Shown: piece by piece, positions 33,007-42,939 of the stretch
Layout of the letters: the number at the start of each line of letters is the position of its first letter
Numbering within the stretch: the stretch's first letter is position 1
Origin: Nostoc sp. B(2019)
GTDB taxonomy: Bacteria > Cyanobacteriota > Cyanobacteriia > Cyanobacteriales > Nostocaceae
Assembly (NCBI RefSeq): GCF_010091925.1
Contig: NZ_WVID01000010.1
Location: 29,298-93,297, forward strand
Direction: 5' to 3'
Length of the DNA: 64,000 nt
Position numbers and translations under genes: made by a program
The notes under the pieces: model-generated
Seen by the model: only the letters and a program-made list of their open reading frames with translations
Databases searched by the model: none
What the model was told of the DNA's origin: nothing

Positions 33007-34146
33007 TTAACTCCTAACTGTTTGATAAAGAGTATCTCGTTGTTGGTAAGGTCGTCCTAAAGAAGCGATCGCTGTTTGCAATGTTTCCACTTCCATGCAT
33101 GTGCCACCTAAAGCACCTGCCATTGTGGTAATGTGTTCTTCCATCAATGTGCCGCCGATATCGTTGCAACCCCAAACTAAGGCTTCCTTTGCACCTGCAA
33201 GTCCCAGCTTTACCCAACTTTGCTGATGATTGGGAATCCAGTTACCTAGGAAAATCCGCGCCACAGCTCCTAGTAGTAGCGCATCAGTCAAAACTGGTTG
33301 ATCGCGTCCGACACGACGACGTAAGGGTTTGGGCGCTTCTTGACCGACGAAGGGTAATAAAATAAATTCAGTAATGCGGGCTGGGTATCCCTGATTGATG
33401 GCGGTTTTTTGGAGCGATCGCAATTTTTCTAAATGCTCAATTTGCTGTACTGGCGTTTCTATATGCCCAGACAGCATGGTACTAGTGGTGTGTAAGCCTA
33501 ATTTGTGAGCTGTGCTGACAATTTCTAGCCAAGTGGCTGTGTCAATCTTCTCTGGACACAGTATCCGCCGTACCTCATCATCTAACACTTCGGCTGCTGT
33601 TCCTGGCATTGAATTAACGCCAGCATCTCGCAAAGCGGTTATTACATCCGCATACTCAAGTCCGTCAATTCTGGCTATAAATTGCACTTCTTGCGGGGAG
33701 AAAGCGTGTAGATGTATTTGAGGAAATTCCTGCTTGATGGTTTCTACTACCTTGAGGTAATAAGCTAAAGATTTGCCGTTTACCTGCGCTTGGGGGTGTA
33801 ATCCTCCCTGCATACAGATTTCCGTCGCACCTCGCCGCACTGCATCTGTAGCTTTTTCTAAAATTTGCGCCCAATCTAACCAATACGCACCAACATCACC
33901 ATCATCTCTACGGAAAGCACAAAAACTACAGTGCTGCTCACAGATATTAGTAAAGTTGATATTGCGGTTAATTATGTAGGTAACTGTGTCACCTGCTTGA
34001 GCGTAGCGGAGTTTGTCAGCTGTGGCGCGAATTGCTGCGATCGCCTCTGGGTCAGTTTGTTTTAATAATACCACTCCCTCTGAAGGAGATAAATCGTACC
34101 CTATCAAAGCACGTTCAAGAATTGTTTCAACAGCACTTTTGGTCAC
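33007..34146 (-). CDS. cofH: FO synthase subunit CofH (radical SAM)
   Basis: CofH couples tyrosine-derived and ribityl-pyrimidine precursors in the synthesis of FO (7,8-didemethyl-8-hydroxy-5-deazariboflavin), the chromophore of F420 and of deazaflavin photolyases. The radical-SAM cluster motif [10 protein letters not shown] is visible, followed by [16 protein letters not shown], a family hallmark, and by [14 protein letters not shown]- and [11 protein letters not shown]-like C-terminal signatures. I start at GTG 34146 ([16 protein letters not shown], 379 aa). The frame extends 12 nt further to a TTG. cofG is not in the window. In cyanobacteria FO most likely serves photolyase. Confidence 0.94.
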   Translation of the reverse strand: MTKSAVETILERALIGYDLSPSEGVVLLKQTDPEAIAAIRATADKLRYAQAGDTVTYIINRNINFTNICEQHCSFCAFRRDDGDVGAYWLDWAQILEKATDAVRRGATEICMQGGLHPQAQVNGKSLAYYLKVVETIKQEFPQIHLHAFSPQEVQFIARIDGLEYADVITALRDAGVNSMPGTAAEVLDDEVRRILCPEKIDTATWLEIVSTAHKLGLHTTSTMLSGHIETPVQQIEHLEKLRSLQKTAINQGYPARITEFILLPFVGQEAPKPLRRRVGRDQPVLTDALLLGAVARIFLGNWIPNHQQSWVKLGLAGAKEALVWGCNDIGGTLMEEHITTMAGALGGTCMEVETLQTAIASLGRPYQQRDTLYQTVRS

Positions 34147-34237
34147 ATTACATCTCAAAAACTAAAGTATTACTCTCTTAATTTTCTCAGTAAATCTTAA
34201 ATTTGTGATGCTGTAACCAATAAAATTCTCCAAAATT

Positions 34238-36184
34238 CTACTTATTTATAAATACACCAAGTTCTGGAGAATCCCAGGCTCGATCATAAATTTTATCTTG
34301 AAAATTAATCTTTTGGCGTTTTTCTTGCTTGCTTTTTTTAGTTTCCATTGAAATGATTCCACAAGGTATAAATTCTTTATAGGGATACTCATTTTCTAGA
34401 GATGCCGAAATATTATTTAAATTAATATGTTGAATTTTAACTACTTCTTGCTGGTTTTGTTGTAAAAGCGCCCATAAAGGATATTCCCAAGGGTCTTTCC
34501 CCATTGATAACCCAATATTCGAGCATTTTGCTGAATTTAAAAACTCAACGGCTCCTGTGTAAGTTACGTTGAGGTATGGTCTATTGCTAAAGTATTGTTC
34601 CACTCTGCTTATTTGGAAAATGCTTTTATTAGAAATAATCGGTCTATATCTGTTAAAAAATACCCAACTTAATGATGATAAAAGCAGGAATAATACTATA
34701 AATATTGCTACTTTATCTTTTTTAACCTTGGATAAAACAACACCTATAAACGGAGACATCAGCACGAAAAAAGGTAAATGAAGGCGACTATTCCAGGCTT
34801 GCCATTTTACCAAATAGCAAAAAATTAAAAATGCAAACACGACAGTAATCAGATAAGCAAAAACATAACTTTGCTTACGGAGATATTTTTGAGTTATAAA
34901 AACAGTAATACATAAAATTATGAGAATTAAATGTACTAAATTGCCTGCACTGTTTTCATTGCCAGTTATCCCTATGGTTGACCAACCTCCTGGCACAAAA
35001 AATGTTTTGGAAAAGGTTATCCTAGGGTCATCAACATCTACACCGATGAATGTGTGGATAATTCTGATTAACTTATTGGCTATCCCATTCCATAAGCCGA
35101 TTGGTGTACCTATGTGCAAAGCAAGATTTCTGAGTATATTGGAAAAAAGTATATTAACACCAAGTACTTCATTTCGATAACCACCTGGTTCACCAAGTGG
35201 CGAGGCGAATAAATTATAATTACGTAAATAGTGACTAATATTAAGCAGCAAAGATATACTACTTACAATCAAAGCTGGCTTCCACACTTGCCAACGTAAG
35301 CGTTTAATCTGAGATAAACTCAACCAAATTAAGAAGGGAAATACATAAAAATAAGCTGTTCCCTTAGTCAAAATAGCTAATCCTATACTACTACCTATTG
35401 AGAAAAAATTAATCCAACTGCTGTCTTGATTTGCTTGTACAGTTAATAGCAGATAATGAGCAAGACAAACTAGCCAAAATGCAATTACATAATCATTTTG
35501 AGTACTTGATGCTTGCAAAATCCCCATAGGAATAGTTACAGCTACAACAGTAGAGAAAACTTGACCTCTTAAATCTGCTCCTAGTTGTTTTGCAATTAAT
35601 GAGACTGCAATCAGGCAGCCAATCATACTCAACCATTGGACTAAATTAGCGAAGTAGTCACCACCACTCAAAATTTGAAAATGCAAAATTACAAACTCTG
35701 ACCAAGGATTTTGATATAGCTGTGGCGTATAACTTGTTGGATAATGAGCAATACTATGATTTTGTATCCAATAAGCAACACGACTCATGTGATAGTCCAT
35801 AGAGTCCCAATTATTGGGTGGTGCGATGATGGCAATTAATCCAATTGTTACTATATAAAAAGTTATGCCGCACAATAATAAAATTATTAAGGGCTGAGTT
35901 TTATTTTTTTCATTTATTTGAGATATTTTATTTTCGGAAATATCATATTTTTGAGTGTTTAACTTAAAACATATAAAAATTAGTATGATACAGCTTACTC
36001 CCCAAGCTCCTAATATCCAACCAAAAGTAATTAACTTAAAATAACTCAAGCTTTCTGTGATGATAGTGAGTAAAACTGCCCAGTAAGTAGCGGCTAATAT
36101 CACAGACTCACGCCAATCGATCCGATTTTTATTAATTATTAAAAAAATATTAATTAGGCAGACAATAGGTAATATAATTAGCAT
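34238..36184 (-). CDS. Multi-pass membrane protein, GT-C glycosyltransferase-like
   Basis: A 648-residue integral membrane protein with at least eleven hydrophobic segments in the first 480 residues and a hydrophilic C-terminal domain of about 150 residues. The first extracytoplasmic loop has PPNNWDSMDYHMSRVAYW, an acidic pair placed like the catalytic Asp/Glu of GT-C/PMT (family 39-type) glycosyltransferases that use polyprenyl-phosphate sugars. It probably glycosylates envelope components. It is more AT-rich than its neighbours and a second GT-C gene lies 550 bp away in divergent orientation, so this may be a small envelope-sugar locus. The assignment rests on topology and one motif. Confidence 0.72.
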   Translation of the reverse strand: MLIILPIVCLINIFLIINKNRIDWRESVILAATYWAVLLTIITESLSYFKLITFGWILGAWGVSCIILIFICFKLNTQKYDISENKISQINEKNKTQPLIILLLCGITFYIVTIGLIAIIAPPNNWDSMDYHMSRVAYWIQNHSIAHYPTSYTPQLYQNPWSEFVILHFQILSGGDYFANLVQWLSMIGCLIAVSLIAKQLGADLRGQVFSTVVAVTIPMGILQASSTQNDYVIAFWLVCLAHYLLLTVQANQDSSWINFFSIGSSIGLAILTKGTAYFYVFPFLIWLSLSQIKRLRWQVWKPALIVSSISLLLNISHYLRNYNLFASPLGEPGGYRNEVLGVNILFSNILRNLALHIGTPIGLWNGIANKLIRIIHTFIGVDVDDPRITFSKTFFVPGGWSTIGITGNENSAGNLVHLILIILCITVFITQKYLRKQSYVFAYLITVVFAFLIFCYLVKWQAWNSRLHLPFFVLMSPFIGVVLSKVKKDKVAIFIVLFLLLSSLSWVFFNRYRPIISNKSIFQISRVEQYFSNRPYLNVTYTGAVEFLNSAKCSNIGLSMGKDPWEYPLWALLQQNQQEVVKIQHINLNNISASLENEYPYKEFIPCGIISMETKKSKQEKRQKINFQDKIYDRAWDSPELGVFINK

Positions 36185-36735
36185 TTTTTCAAAAAATATA
36201 AAAGATTGTTGCTATTCCGATGAATCCAGCGAAAAACAACAATAGTTTACGACAAATTTATGTTGATTAAAACCTATATAAGTAGAAGGGCTTAATTAAA
36301 TCAGAGCTAGTAGTAAGGGATTTATCCCTTGAAAACCTTATGTAGAGCGATAAATCGCTCTCTGCGAGACGCTACGCGAACACTACGAACAAAAGCTTTA
36401 TCTTACATTTAATTACGTCTATCTACTTAAAATATTTTGAATGATTTGATATTTATCAAAATCCAGTGTTTATTTAACCAGATTTGTAAATGGTAGGCGA
36501 CTAGATGGCTTATTTTAAGACTAATTGTTGAGAATTTGCAGCATCTACTGGAGGTGTTGAGGCAACTGTATCGTAGGATTGAAAGGGGCGCAGATTTGAC
36601 AATAGCTAGTCATCAATAAAAGGAGGCGGTGTAAGTAGTTAGGTGCATTGGAGTGCGATCGCAGGTACAACGCCTAATGATATAAAATTCTCTTGCAGCT
36701 AATTGGATGGCGAAAAGTAATTTAAATTGCTGAAT
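36185..36735. other. Intergenic region between two divergent glycosyltransferase genes
   Basis: 550 bp with no gene. It contains a TCTCTGCGAGACGCTACGCG fragment near 36358, the CTTCTCTGCG-type mini palindrome family, and one GCGATCGC near 36656. Divergent promoters are expected here. Confidence 0.5.
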
Positions 36736-38751
36736 ATGAAGCCAAATCTGGCAAGTAACCGATGTGAAATAGTCACAAATGGAGATTTTTTAATCGAACT
36801 TAAATCTACAATGTCAAGTCTAAGTAAAAATTGGCTTGTTGATGGCAGGGCTATGAAAGCTATTTTTTGGGGCGTATCTCAATTTTGCAGAAGGATGATC
36901 TCGTTGCTACCTACCGACGCTAACCACCGTGTACCTTTGGCAGGTAAAACCTCTGCCTCACAACAAATGCATTTGCATAATTGGCAGGCTTTCCTCCTTT
37001 CTCGCTGGCTTCATCCCTTGCTTTGTTTGATGTGGTTGATCATTGGTATCAGCTTACGCCTAGCCAACTTGACTGCAAAGCCTCCTTGGACTGACGAGTT
37101 TTCCACTTTGGTGTTTAGTTTGGGGAATAGTTTTTTAGAAGTACCCCTAGATCAAGCGATCGCTCCTGATATCTTATTGCAACCACTACAACCACAACCT
37201 GCCGCTAACATTCAAGACGTATGGGCGCACTTGAGTCATGAAACTAACCATCCCCCACTTTACTTTGTCCTAGCTCATTGGTGGATGCAGTTATTTCCCA
37301 CACAAGAAGGTTTAGTTTCTTTGTGGGGGGCGCGATCGCTTGCGGCTGTTTTTGGTGCTGCATCCATCCCAGCTATCTATACTTTAAGCTGGCTAAGCTT
37401 TCGCTCCCGCTTGGTTGGCCATTTAGCCGCCGCCATGATGGCAGTATCGCCCTACGGCATTTTTCTGGCACAAGAAGCGCGTCATTACACTTTGGCAATT
37501 TTGTGGGTAATTGCTTCTCTGGCTTGTTTGGTAATTACCACACGTCACATCAAAAACCGAACACAATTACCTATTTGGGTAGCAATCTCCTGGGTAGGAG
37601 TTAATGCTTTGGGCGTTGCGACTCATTACTTTTTCGCCCTTACCCTCTGCGCTGAAGCTCTAGTTTTAATTGTTCTAGCTTGGCAGTATCAGGCTGGCGC
37701 AAAATTTTCTCTTCTGTTCTCGCATCCCTGGCGGCGCATCTATGCCGTTGCCATTGGCACTTTTGTAGCAGGTGCGGTTTGGCTACCCATATTTTTGCAC
37801 AACAGCTATGGTAGTAAATTGACAGATTGGATACAGCAACCACGCGTAGGATTTGCTTGGTTAAGCCCAATTTTTCAGGCTTTTGCGGCATGGATAACCA
37901 TGATTTATTTGCTACCAGTTGAAGCACCACAGCTAGTAATTGTGATTGCTTCTGGGCTGGTGATGCTGATGTTCTTGATTTGGGCTGCACCAATTTTGGT
38001 TCGGGGGCTAAAATTTCAGCTACAGCAATCAGAGAATCGGTTGATGACTCAGGTATTAGCTGGGGTAGTTGTGGGGGCGATCGCCTTATTCTTTATCTTT
38101 ACGTACTTTCTTGGTATTGATCTGACAAGGGGCGCTCGTTATAACTTTGTTTATTTTCCTGCTGTCATAGTTTTACTTGGAGCAAGTCTAGCGGTTTGTT
38201 GGCATTCTCCTAAAAAACTGATGAAAAGGACTTCCGAAGAAATAAGCAAATGGAGAGAAATTCGGAAGTCGAAAATTGATCCTCGGAACTTTGGGAAAAT
38301 AACTGGTAAAAAAGCCGTGATGCTTATTTGGCTAATGGGATTTTTTAGTGCCATAACAGTCATTTGCAATCTCGGTTATCAAAAATACTATCGTCCTGAC
38401 CTTTTTGCACAGCTAATTCAGCAAACATCGCAAGTTCCAGTACTCATTGCCACCACCCAAATTACTCATGTGCATATTGGGGAAATGATGGGAGTAGCAA
38501 GAGAGTTTAAAATGGAGAATTCCCGCTCCTCAGATATTCTGTTTCTCCTCGCTCATCAAGACCAAGACCCAAATACTTCTACAATTGCTTTAGCAAATAA
38601 CTTAAAGACGCTACCACGACCCTTTGACTTATGGCTTGTAAATTTTCGTGCTCCTGTAGCAGAAGAAGTCAAAAAATGTGTTGCTAATACCCAATCTTTG
38701 CCATTAGTAAATGGCTATGATTACAAGATTTTTCATTGTAGAAAAGATTAA
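36736..38751 (+). CDS. Glycosyltransferase family 39-like membrane protein
   Basis: A protein of about 671 residues with a cytoplasmic leader of about 95 residues and at least ten transmembrane segments, beginning LLCLMWLIIGISLRLANLTA. The loop after the first helix has KPPWTDEFSTLVFSLGNSF, the DE motif of PMT/ArnT-like GT-C enzymes. HETNHPPLYFVLAHWWMQLF and ARSLAAVFGAASIPAIYTLS follow, typical of cyanobacterial GT39 proteins that transfer sugars from lipid-linked donors in the outer leaflet of the inner membrane. I use ATG 36736; a TTG is 9 nt upstream, and internal Met codons could also serve because the leader is long. The acceptor is unknown. Confidence 0.85.
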   Translation: MKPNLASNRCEIVTNGDFLIELKSTMSSLSKNWLVDGRAMKAIFWGVSQFCRRMISLLPTDANHRVPLAGKTSASQQMHLHNWQAFLLSRWLHPLLCLMWLIIGISLRLANLTAKPPWTDEFSTLVFSLGNSFLEVPLDQAIAPDILLQPLQPQPAANIQDVWAHLSHETNHPPLYFVLAHWWMQLFPTQEGLVSLWGARSLAAVFGAASIPAIYTLSWLSFRSRLVGHLAAAMMAVSPYGIFLAQEARHYTLAILWVIASLACLVITTRHIKNRTQLPIWVAISWVGVNALGVATHYFFALTLCAEALVLIVLAWQYQAGAKFSLLFSHPWRRIYAVAIGTFVAGAVWLPIFLHNSYGSKLTDWIQQPRVGFAWLSPIFQAFAAWITMIYLLPVEAPQLVIVIASGLVMLMFLIWAAPILVRGLKFQLQQSENRLMTQVLAGVVVGAIALFFIFTYFLGIDLTRGARYNFVYFPAVIVLLGASLAVCWHSPKKLMKRTSEEISKWREIRKSKIDPRNFGKITGKKAVMLIWLMGFFSAITVICNLGYQKYYRPDLFAQLIQQTSQVPVLIATTQITHVHIGEMMGVAREFKMENSRSSDILFLLAHQDQDPNTSTIALANNLKTLPRPFDLWLVNFRAPVAEEVKKCVANTQSLPLVNGYDYKIFHCRKD

Positions 38752-38821
38752 TCAGAATGGGTTATAAGTTATTGCATCATACGTTGTCCTGACGAATTAC
38801 GAATTAAAGCAAAGCGACTCA

Positions 38822-39421
38822 CTAAAAACTTTTAGGCATACCCACTGGCGACAAACCTGCGATCGCTCGTAAGTTTTGACAACGAATCAATTCGGTAAAA
38901 TTTAAACCAGAACGCCCTTCAATCTTAGCTACCGCCTCAATTGCAGATAACAAATGTTCTGCTGCTTCAACTTCTGAATAACCGCGCCGTTGTCCTATCC
39001 GAATTGCTGCTGCATCAGCATTTAACTCTGACTCTTGAGATTTATTAATGCGCCAAATGCGAGTAAGTGCGATCGCGCTTAATCCCCCAGCTACAGCTAT
39101 ACCTACTACATCAGACTGTGTTGATTCCACCAATCCGCCCAAAAGCCCCGCCAGTACCACACCTTGATAAACATCGGGTTTAAACCACTTCACCCCTGTT
39201 AACCAGCTAACCATCTGCAACAACAGCAAATCCCGTTGTGGCTTAGTCAGGCGACGCCACAAATCGAAGTTAATATATATCGGTCGTTCTCGATTCCAGG
39301 GTAAGGGAAAAGAAGCTTGTATTACCTTTGGCTGCTCCGGTTTGCTGACGATTTTTGTTGTCATCCGACTAGAAGCAGGCATGACATCTAACAAACGGCG
39401 AATTTCAACATTTGGCTCCAT
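38822..39421 (-). CDS. DUF3318-family protein
   Basis: A 199-residue cyanobacterial protein. The N-terminal half has PASSRMTTKIVSKPEQPKV and PLPWNRERPIYINFDLWRRL. The middle has one or two hydrophobic segments (VLAGLLGGLVESTQSDVVGI, AVAGGLSAIALTRIW), and the C-terminal helical part is ELNADAAAIRIGQRRGYSEV followed by EAAEHLLSAIEAVAKIEG. The pattern matches DUF3318, a membrane-associated family restricted to cyanobacteria and of unknown function. It starts with ATG at 39421. Confidence 0.85.
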   Translation of the reverse strand: MEPNVEIRRLLDVMPASSRMTTKIVSKPEQPKVIQASFPLPWNRERPIYINFDLWRRLTKPQRDLLLLQMVSWLTGVKWFKPDVYQGVVLAGLLGGLVESTQSDVVGIAVAGGLSAIALTRIWRINKSQESELNADAAAIRIGQRRGYSEVEAAEHLLSAIEAVAKIEGRSGLNFTELIRCQNLRAIAGLSPVGMPKSF

Positions 39422-39698
39422 ATTTTTAATTATTAGCCATAATATGCATGGTGACTAATTCTGCAAAATATAAACTTTTCGTGTTAATCTTTGATTTGTC
39501 AAACGTTATCACAGTATTTAAAAATAAATGTTCCATTGGTAAAAACCTCTGCAAACTACAGTTTGCAAATAGAACAGAAAAAGCCATCAAAATACTGGTA
39601 GAACGATTTTATAGGATGGCGGGATTCTATGGTATCCGTTTGCCCCCAAGTTCAGAACCTCAAATTGGATAACTATTAAGACTACACTTGATAAATAC

Positions 39699-39959
39699 AT
39701 GGACGCTTTTGCTCCCATCCCGCCTGAATGGACGAATAAGGCAACACACGCTTATGATTTTTGTTGTCCTAACTGCCACTCAAGCAGCCTAGAAGCTGCA
39801 AAAGTCTGGCTGAATCGGCGATCGCCCGTTATGACAGAAGACCGTCGCCGCAAATGGCAGGAGTTCTACTATTGTCATTGTGATTGTGTATGGTGGGCTT
39901 GGAGTAGCGATCGCCCCCCAACAGATATCTCTAATCAGCGAGATTATAATCCTACATAA
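39699..39959 (+). CDS. Small cysteine-rich (zinc-ribbon-like) conserved protein
   Basis: An 86-residue protein starting MDAFAPIPPEWTNKATHAYD. FCCPNCHSSS and YYCHCDCVWW supply two pairs of cysteines or histidines spaced about 45 residues apart, consistent with a zinc ribbon. It is rich in Trp and Arg and ends YNPT. I regard it as a conserved cyanobacterial hypothetical protein, possibly nucleic-acid or protein binding. A GCGATCGC falls in its coding sequence, as is common in this genome. A shared hairpin terminator follows. Confidence 0.7.
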   Translation: MDAFAPIPPEWTNKATHAYDFCCPNCHSSSLEAAKVWLNRRSPVMTEDRRRKWQEFYYCHCDCVWWAWSSDRPPTDISNQRDYNPT

Positions 39960-39979
39960 CCCCGTTTTTTCCTAAACAA

Positions 39980-40001
39980 AAGCCCGCATAAAGGCGGGTT
40001 T
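39980..40001. terminator. Bidirectional terminator
   Basis: AAGCCCGC and GCGGGTTT pair (one G-T wobble) around ATAAAG, with T-rich flanks on both strands. It lies between the small cysteine-rich gene on the plus strand and the porin gene on the minus strand. Confidence 0.7.
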
Positions 40002-40062
40002 GTGTTTATCTAATTAGCTAGTAGTGAGTACTGAAATGCTCACTACTAACCCATAAACAGTT

Positions 40063-41688
40063 TTAGAAAGTGAAGGTAGTACGTAGTGTACCTATGTAAA
40101 TAGTGTCATTGGCGTCATTGTGTTCAGGATTGAATATCACCAATACACCAGGAGTAACAGCAATGTTATCGGTGAGTTTCACTTTGTAAAGGGCCTCTGC
40201 ATGATAAGAGGTGTCTGGATCTTCTCTACCCGCGACATCATTACTAGTGACTGTGGGTGATTGACCAAAGATCAGACCAAGCAAGTTACCTTCTCTACCA
40301 AAGTCCTTAAGACCAAGAGTAGCAGCCCAGTAAAACAAGTCTGCATCACTACCCCTAGTTGCACCAGCTTCAGATTTGGCGGTTGTATAACCAACCCAAC
40401 CACCAACTGTTAATGCTGAGCTGGGTTGGAAGCTAGCTTGTACACCATAGTGGTTTGCTGAAGTAGCAACACCACTACCAAAGGGACGGAGTGCGAAAGC
40501 ACTACCTGTACTTCCCGTCAAGTTAATATCGTTGGGATTACCAGCAGCCGTTAGATCAGGATCTCTACCACCATCGTAAGTGTGAGCGTAAGTAAAACCT
40601 ATGTTGAAAGCTTTACTAGGTTGAAATGCTATCTGTCCAAAGGCTGCATAGTCGCCATCAGAAATTCCAAAACCGTCGTTGGGGTTGCTAGCTCTGGGAG
40701 CCAGATAAGCACCCGACAAGCTCAGAGCACCACTAGGATTGAAGGTGACAGTTACACCAGCACCACCAGAACCTTGGCGATAAATTGGGCTGAAACGTCC
40801 GTAGCGGGAGATAGCACCTGAACCGCTGCTTTTGAAATCAGGGTTAAAAACGTTGATGTTCTCATACAACTCAGCACCAGTAGCCTCAACCTTGATACGC
40901 AATGCGTCATTGAAGTTAAAAGCATAGTTAACTTTATCAATTTCAACGCCATTGCCGGTATCACCATCAAAGCCCAAGCGGGTCATGTTGGTACCAGTTA
41001 CACCACTATTGGAGACGATATTGGCAGCATTCAACCGGACTTGCAATTGGTCTTTACCAGCGAAGCTACTGTACAAGTTCAAACGCACCCGGTTAGAGAA
41101 AGTAGTATTGCTTTGTAAGTCGCCACCACCAGCTCTCTCATCTCCGAAAGCATCAGATACGTTGAAAATTGCTTCTCCAACTAGTTTAGTAGTAGTGGAA
41201 AATTGATTAGCTTCAAGTTCCGATGTGCGTGCTTCTAAACTATCAACGCGACCGCGCAGGGTTGCTAATTCGGCGGAAAATTCTTCTTGTAAGCGCTGTA
41301 AGGTAGCTAGGTCTTGCTTGGTTACTATATCAGCTGTAGCTGTAGCAATTAGTTCATTAACCCGATCTAAACAGGCATTCAAACCTGCGGCAAATTCATA
41401 ACGGGTCAAAGCGCGATTACCACGATAAGTACCATTGGGATAACCTGCAATACAGCCGTAGCGTTCAACTAGGGACTGCAAAGCTTGGAATGCCCAGTCT
41501 GTAGGCTGTACATCCGAGAACTGAGAAACAGATGTTACCTGACTAAGGCTATTAGAATCTTCTTGAGACAGTTGGGCAACAGTTGTTACTTGTTCTTTAG
41601 TTTCCGCAGCTAAAGTGCTGTTACCAGCAAAAAATGTAGCTACGATAACTGGACTGACCTTCAACACATTCCAAAATAGTTTTGTCAT
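40063..41688 (-). CDS. SLH-domain iron-uptake-type porin (OprB family)
   Basis: A cyanobacterial outer-membrane porin of about 541 residues from ATG 41688. A signal peptide (VLKVSPVIVATFFAGNSTLA) is followed by an SLH domain (SQFSDVQPTDWAFQALQSL, RYGCIAGYPNGTYRGNRALT) that anchors it to peptidoglycan-linked polymer. A coiled coil follows (LQRLQEEFSAELATLRGRVD), and then a C-terminal beta-barrel of the carbohydrate-selective OprB type ending in aromatic TLRTTFTF. Family members are annotated as iron-uptake porins and are the major outer-membrane channels in cyanobacteria. The frame extends 39 nt upstream to another ATG, but the chosen start gives the normal signal peptide. The gene lies 143 bp downstream of a Crp/Fnr regulator on the same strand. 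Confidence 0.93.
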   Translation of the reverse strand: MTKLFWNVLKVSPVIVATFFAGNSTLAAETKEQVTTVAQLSQEDSNSLSQVTSVSQFSDVQPTDWAFQALQSLVERYGCIAGYPNGTYRGNRALTRYEFAAGLNACLDRVNELIATATADIVTKQDLATLQRLQEEFSAELATLRGRVDSLEARTSELEANQFSTTTKLVGEAIFNVSDAFGDERAGGGDLQSNTTFSNRVRLNLYSSFAGKDQLQVRLNAANIVSNSGVTGTNMTRLGFDGDTGNGVEIDKVNYAFNFNDALRIKVEATGAELYENINVFNPDFKSSGSGAISRYGRFSPIYRQGSGGAGVTVTFNPSGALSLSGAYLAPRASNPNDGFGISDGDYAAFGQIAFQPSKAFNIGFTYAHTYDGGRDPDLTAAGNPNDINLTGSTGSAFALRPFGSGVATSANHYGVQASFQPSSALTVGGWVGYTTAKSEAGATRGSDADLFYWAATLGLKDFGREGNLLGLIFGQSPTVTSNDVAGREDPDTSYHAEALYKVKLTDNIAVTPGVLVIFNPEHNDANDTIYIGTLRTTFTF

Positions 41689-41831
41689 GTTTTTACTCTC
41701 ACTCACACCTAAATAAATCCAACTCATGGTAAAATTACAAGAACTTTTTTTTCAGGAATTTCACTCACAATTTCCGCACCGATTATACCTGATTTCTAAC
41801 AATTATCACAAGTCAAGACTACAGTTTTAAA

Positions 41832-42440
41832 CTATAGTTTAGTTAATTGCTTTGGTAAACGCAGAATAATACGTCGTTTGTGGCGTAAAAGCGCTCCTTC
41901 GTCCTCAAACTGCTGTAATAGCCGTGTTACTGTTACTCGTGTAGTATTCAATACCTCTGATATTTCTTGATGAGTAACATTCAGATCTATGAGCTTGCCT
42001 TGATCTACGTCACGACCAAATTTTTCACTTAACCATACTAAAAATTGCCATATACGTAACGACATTGGTTTGCGATGCACTATGCTCAATAGTTCTTCTG
42101 CCTGCTGAATGTGGGACAACAAGGCATTGACATCTTGATGCCAAAGATGAGGTGGTACAATGCTAACTTCCACGCTTGTCAGGCATTCAATCTGGTAAGG
42201 CATAACTCTAGAAAAAGAATAGCCAATCAGATCTTCAGGGCCCCAATAACCTAGAGTTACAAATGTTCCATCTTCACTCCAGGTTAAGGTGCGAACTGCT
42301 CCGCGCTCAATGCGCCACAGTACATCACTCCGAGCTGGAATAACTTCCCGACGGCTAAATAGACGTTGGGGTAAATGCCCACCTAAAGCAGAATTATTCG
42401 ACGCAACAGAATAGTTAGGAGTAAAACTTGTGGAATACAT
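41832..42440 (-). CDS. Crp/Fnr-family transcriptional regulator
   Basis: A 202-residue regulator with an N-terminal cNMP-binding-like beta-roll (RREVIPARSDVLWRIERGAV, TLGYWGPEDLIGYSF) and a C-terminal winged helix. The helix-turn-helix is VTHQEISEVLNTTRVTVTRL (about residues 160-180). The cAMP-contacting Arg/Glu signature of true CRP is not evident in the beta-roll, so it may not bind cAMP. It is the size of NtcA-related regulators but lacks the NtcA signature. Lying just upstream of the porin gene, it may control it, but no binding site is shown. Confidence 0.9.
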   Translation of the reverse strand: MYSTSFTPNYSVASNNSALGGHLPQRLFSRREVIPARSDVLWRIERGAVRTLTWSEDGTFVTLGYWGPEDLIGYSFSRVMPYQIECLTSVEVSIVPPHLWHQDVNALLSHIQQAEELLSIVHRKPMSLRIWQFLVWLSEKFGRDVDQGKLIDLNVTHQEISEVLNTTRVTVTRLLQQFEDEGALLRHKRRIILRLPKQLTKL

Positions 42441-42753
42441 GATTGCAGGGTTTGAGAGAGCGGAACTATTTGATTAATTTAAAATTTATTGGATGTATCC
42501 TGGCAATTTTTTATAAACTACGGTTTTGTGGCTGAATAACTTCAAGATTATTTAATGCTAGTATTTGTAATTATTAAATTTGATCCAGAGATTGTGGATG
42601 TTATTACACAGTCAACTCTAGTTACTTTAATCGTGTAAGTTTAAGAAAAGGTAAGCTTTTAGTGAAATGTATGTTACTTAACTAATTTTTAATTTTTTTT
42701 ATAAAATTATTTATGACTCGCCCTTTCCAGGTGTAATGTGTTTTTCTTAGTGT

Positions 42754-42799
42754 CTTCTCTGCGAGACGCTTTGCGTTGGCGGAGCCTCTCGCAGAGAAG
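42754..42799. repeat. 46-bp mini palindrome with 13-bp perfect arms
   Basis: CTTCTCTGCGAGA (42754-42766) and TCTCGCAGAGAAG (42787-42799) are perfect inverted repeats around CGCTTTGCGTTGGCGGAGCC. It lies in the 500-bp gene-free stretch 42441-42939 between phoU and the Crp-type gene, where I see no other feature. The same family occurs at 20340. Confidence 0.75.
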
Positions 42800-42939
42800 G
42801 TGTCTCAGTGGTTAAAAAATGTTTCCCGACTTGAACGGACTGCCAGTACTATTATGAGCGCCGACTTTCGACACTCAGGTTTCTTTGTGGGCAAGACTGG
42901 CTGCCCGATTTATTATCTCCAGGCTCTAGTAAGCTCTAA

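Noticed and set aside
39448-39672. 74-codon plus-strand frame between the DUF3318 gene and the small cysteine-rich gene
   Set aside because: No recognisable motif, weak start context, unbalanced composition; looks like chance open frame in AT-rich intergenic DNA.
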